From assembly GCF_008831285.2 (NCBI RefSeq), contig NC_045145.1, positions 15,702,040 to 15,766,039 on the forward strand: 64,000 nt of DNA, read 5' to 3'. Source of the DNA: Nymphaea colorata. Lineage: Eukaryota > Streptophyta > Magnoliopsida > Nymphaeales > Nymphaeaceae. This document shows, piece after piece, positions 59,961 through 64,000 of this stretch (position 1 is its first letter; each line of letters opens with the position of its first letter). A model generated the notes under the pieces. The model saw nothing but the letters and a program-made list of their open reading frames with translations, made no database searches and was not told where the DNA came from. A program made the position numbers and the translations under genes.

Positions 59961-62900
59961 TTGAAAATCCCAATGCTTAAAACTGTATCGGCTCGATGTG
60001 GATCGTCACCGTATCGTCTTTACTGGAAATTTAAATCCCAACTGATGGTTGACAGTATCGAATTTGGCCTGCCTCGCTTGCAGCAGATCAGATCGGATCG
60101 GATCCTTGAAAAGTGGGGTTTTGGTTTTTGGCTGTTTTGGATCTTCTCTTCCCTTCCCTCTGCCCGTATTTAGTTACCTATTTGCATCCCTAGGCCGTAG
60201 GCACCTAACCACGAACTTGGCAGTTTTGGCTCTTTTGGATTCAAATTTAGTTCCATCCTGGATGTTTCAATACTATTTTTTTTTTCTCCCAGAAAGAAAA
60301 ATGGCGTGTGGCATGTCCTTTTTCAATTGCGGCCATAGTTGGGAAAATGTAGCTTGAACATGAGTTCATAATAATATGTTTCGGTTAATTCATGTGTTCA
60401 ATTAATCAAGGAATCTAACTAAATGGAGGCCACCTCCTTCTGGAAACTCCACTCTCCAAAACTTTTTATTTGAGTCTGTTAATTGAATATTTCATAGAGT
60501 TGAGTTAAAGAAAAGCTCGGTGCTTGAGCTGTGAGCTAGGATCATTTCCCTGCTTCAGCTAGAGTTGAGTTGTTCATGTTTGTTTACATATTGCACAATG
60601 ATCGCCGATTCATAGGGATCCGACCCAGTTCATATCCGAATCATGCACCCATTTGAATCCATAAAATCTTATACATTTCATTGGTGAAATAGCAAGATTC
60701 ATGTCACTTACCAACTTGAACAGGTTCAAGTTGATCCATTTTTGTACGTCTATATATAGTTCCAAGATGAAACGAATCTATAGGGCAAATTGCTCGGGCA
60801 AACTGATGTCATATAACTTCTTTTCTCTAAAAAGCATCAGAGGAACTTTGAACTACTCTGAACAGATGGTGTTCAAAGGGGCAGGGCACATAATCTTGCA
60901 ATGGTCCTGTCAAAATAAGGCATGGTAAATCATTCAGGTTATTGGTCATAGATCAATCTCTCGATTGGGGAGAGGACGAAGTTGGCTAAACTGGGTAGTT
61001 CATCAAGATAGATGTGTATGATTTGTCTTTAATGAATTGCTTAGCCTCAGTAGCTATTCAAGTAGTAAGTTTAGCCATGCAATCCAGCTTGAGTTTGCTT
61101 CGATCCAGTTAAATTTCTAGACTAAAGCTGTGGTGCCGGAAGCCAGATTACCTAAATTGGCTGACGCTTCTAGATCTGAGCTGGTCCTTTGAATGGTTCT
61201 GGGCCCAGAACATTAAATCAGACATTGACAATAAAGATGAGCTCATTGAAGAAGTTAAGAAATTGAAGAAGAGGAAAGCTGTACGTAAGAGTATTAATAA
61301 ATCCGCCATGAATTTCAGTTATTGAACCATTGAATGGCTATTATTTCTACACTGTAGTCGTAACAATGATAACAATAGCATAATAAAACCACGACCTGCT
61401 TCTTTTATGATTACTACCACTATCCTGGCCTTCTGCTCCACTACAACTGCTACACTGCTGCTCCTGCTAGCACCAGTTATTCACAGCACACACACAAGCA
61501 ACTAGTCCTATAATCAATATGTTCGAAGCAAATCGGGGCATGATTTGCAAAAGTATATTGATGAACACGCACCAGATACTAGAAACAGGTCTATCTCATA
61601 GCTTTGATTTCTAGACATGGGTATGGGGATCAAGTCCGGTTCTTACTAGACAGAACATCTTCATTCTCCCACAAAAGGGAAGATGTAAATGAACTTTACT
61701 TACCAAAATGAGATCGTTAGCTTGTTTTCTTATTTTTTGCATCTTCTCTGTTAAGCTTTTGTTGATTACTGTAACCTTATATCAATGTCTGGTTTTTGTA
61801 AAAGCATTCACAGAGAAATCAGCACCAAGAAGACTGGTTCGAACATAGAATAAATTAATTAAAAACCATGGCAACTATATATGAACTTACGTTCTTGTTT
61901 TAGGATAACAAGAAACATCCCGAGTCATTGTCTTCCTTAAGCCCGCTATCTTCACAAAGTATTCCCCTAGTGACATCTGAACTCATGACATCCTGTTAAT
62001 CTGATAGCCATACAAGTTTCCTCTTACCACATAAGAAAATACTTGTTGCGCACAACTGAGAATAGTCCAAGGGGCAGACGAGCCTGAGGGATTGGTGTAT
62101 TGAGACACGTAGAAGTTGTTGCGATATCAAGGTTCAATCTCATGGCTGTTACTTCTTACCATATGAGCCGAAAATGAGTTCACTTCCAGGTTTTATTGTT
62201 GTACTCGTGAGGGCATGTTCAACGAGATGTTGCCTTTGGCTTTACAAGAACCAAGAAGAAACTGATACTCTAAGTGGTGGATTTCAACTGCTGAGCAAAA
62301 GAGTTGACAATGGAGTTCCTGAAGCTATCTAGCTCCTATTGAAACCAGAGGGCCTTTTGGCATCTAAAAGCCCTGCAAGCCAAACGCACATATATAGCAT
62401 TGACTTGCATCAGCATTCATATATGAAAATGGTAGAGCTTCAAGCTGAGAATTATTAACAACACTCCCAAGTCGTGCAACTTAGGATGAATATTGTACTA
62501 GAGGCTGTGGACTTCACAAATGCAAGTGATGTTTTTTTCTGGAAGAAGATTTCTCCAGCGGTTCATGCATCAATTATATATACCCTTCATAGCCCTCCTT
62601 ACGATAATCACTGATTAATGCACTGATCAGCTTGCATGCAGCATTGGTCGAACTTTCTAGGTTTAAGCATTCACTAGCACCTAATTAGCTACTGACTAGG
62701 CCCATGGACGTCTTAGTTCATCAAGTTGGGCTCGGAGATTTTTAAACCGGTACTATATCTTGTTTCATTGGTTTATATACAAATAAATAGACAGTGAACT
62801 TTAAAACTTATTGTTGCAGTACTTTTGAGCAAGAAACATATGTTGAAGCTTTTGACTTGTTATTGCAAGCCAAGTAATTAATTCAACCATGTCAAGGGGG

Positions 62901-64000
62901 CACTCATGCAGGCGTCCTGTTATGTTTTCTCCATTTATGCGCCTACTTATAATGAAAAAAAAAAGATCATGCACAAAAAAATGGCATATAATGTACTTTC
63001 ATCTGCGTCCTTGAGAGGTATTGGCTCACCATCAAGATATCGCATGACATGAAATGTCTGTTAAGTCAACAAGACAATATATACATTGAGCTCACTAGTT
63101 CGCATTGATTTTGAATGAACTGTTTATCTTTGATAGGAAAAAGACGATGCAGACGCCTGCTGGTAGGTAGGTCCTTCACCTCCCACCATCTTATTGAGAA
63201 GAGAAATCTACGTACCGAACATAGATACAGCAGAAATGCATCAGCAAAACAGAGACAGAGAGGCTTAGTGGGGTCTCCAGCCTTGAGGACAAGGACATCG
63301 CCACTTGTTCTCCGCAGCTCTCAAATCCAAAAGCAAGAAGCCCTCAGTGGTTATTGAGGGGGCTCCTTCATCTAACTGAAGTCTCTGAATCGAAACAGGA
63401 ATCTTGCTAAACCTGTGATGTGCATGGAGTAGTTCTTGCCTCTAGGACACTTCTTAGCCATCTCAGCTTATGCATTCTGGGTGTTGAACTCTTGACCTTG
63501 TTCAACTTGATAAATCTTGGTTCCACACTCGTCTCCATGGATGGAGCTCTTGTTGGCAACTTTACTGAACTAATTACATAAGCATATTTGTCACAATAAA
63601 AATCTGAAACCCTGATCGATGACAGTGTGACTTGGTGATGCACTAAGAAGTTCTCATTGCAGGGCTGATTCAGTAACAATGAAGCATGTCTTGCCTAGTA
63701 TGATTAAAGACAAGCAGGTTGTGAAACTCGGCCCAATTTGGCTCATTCATGCATCAAGAGCACAGCCAGGTCTCTGTACATGAAGAGATCATAGTACGTA
63801 ACTAAGAACCCTTAAAGATTTTCTCCAAGCTGTGTAGGCTTGAAAAAGGTCCAGCTGCAGGCTTTTATTACAGAAGTTGGCGTGAAAAGGGGGAAGCAGA
63901 AAAGGTCAACTATGGGTAATTGAAGTCACAACCTAATCCAACTATGGTTGATTTATTGCTCATAGGTAACATCCAGTTTGGTTTCAATTTATATTGATTA

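Larger units (their letters stand above)
57196..64000. other. 6.8 kb region upstream of the HD-ZIP IV gene; no gene recognised
   Basis: Holds the HD-ZIP IV leader and promoter with GA tracts and a telo-box-like motif at 58211-58220, a TA run at 59496-59522, a GC-rich island at 59630-59960, and then AT-rich sequence to the end. A 71-codon start-less frame at 61113-61325 is the most protein-like item and is noted as a finding. Nothing else is recognisable. Confidence 0.6.

Noticed and set aside
63407-63679. 90-aa minus-strand ORF and overlapping plus-strand frame near the right edge
   Set aside because: Both strands are open over the same stretch, no motif is recognised, and no splice context supports either.

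Overview
This is nuclear DNA of a seed plant, almost certainly a flowering plant. The genes are split by GT-AG introns, several are plant-only families (BPC/BBR, ZF-HD, class IV HD-ZIP, Ycf20-like), and the spacers are AT-rich and full of (TA)n, (CT)n and (CA)n microsatellites and small inverted-repeat elements. The species cannot be named from sequence alone. I can support six protein-coding genes, about one per 10 kb. No long transposon ORF, rRNA gene, tRNA gene or CRISPR array was seen.

Layout. (1) 1589-11531, minus: a 20-exon dihydroxyacetone kinase gene (590 aa). (2) 12485-16971, plus, divergent from it: a three-exon Ycf20-like chloroplast protein gene with a 3.3 kb intron. (3) 17-27.6 kb: spacer with microsatellites, a MITE candidate, a GC-rich patch and three tandem repeats. 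(4) 27691-28209, plus: a single-exon zinc-finger homeodomain (ZF-HD) gene. (5) 28.2-36.5 kb: spacer holding an odd array of degenerate 'TTTACTG plus GAGA' modules and a Tourist-like MITE with TTA target-site duplication. (6) 36530-37940, plus: a two-exon ANTH (clathrin assembly) gene whose intron appears to use a GC donor. (7) 38-45.6 kb: spacer with a decayed U2 snRNA 5' fragment and foldback elements. (8) 45634-46554, minus: a single-exon BASIC PENTACYSTEINE (GAGA-binding) factor. (9) 46.6-53.9 kb: spacer. (10) 53942-57195, minus: a 10-exon class IV HD-ZIP factor (733 aa). (11) 57.2-64 kb: spacer with a GC-rich patch; no gene recognised.

The genes do not form a pathway. One thematic link is that three encode transcription factors, one of which (BPC) belongs to the family that binds GA repeats; GA tracts and telo-box motifs lie beside all three. 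This is a plausible Polycomb-type regulatory signature, offered only as inference. All exon boundaries were derived by hand from splice signals, phase and family conservation. I did not find a convincing previously undescribed system; the most checkable oddities are the GC-AG intron, the U2 fragment, the GAGA/TTTACTG module array and the two GC-rich islands.
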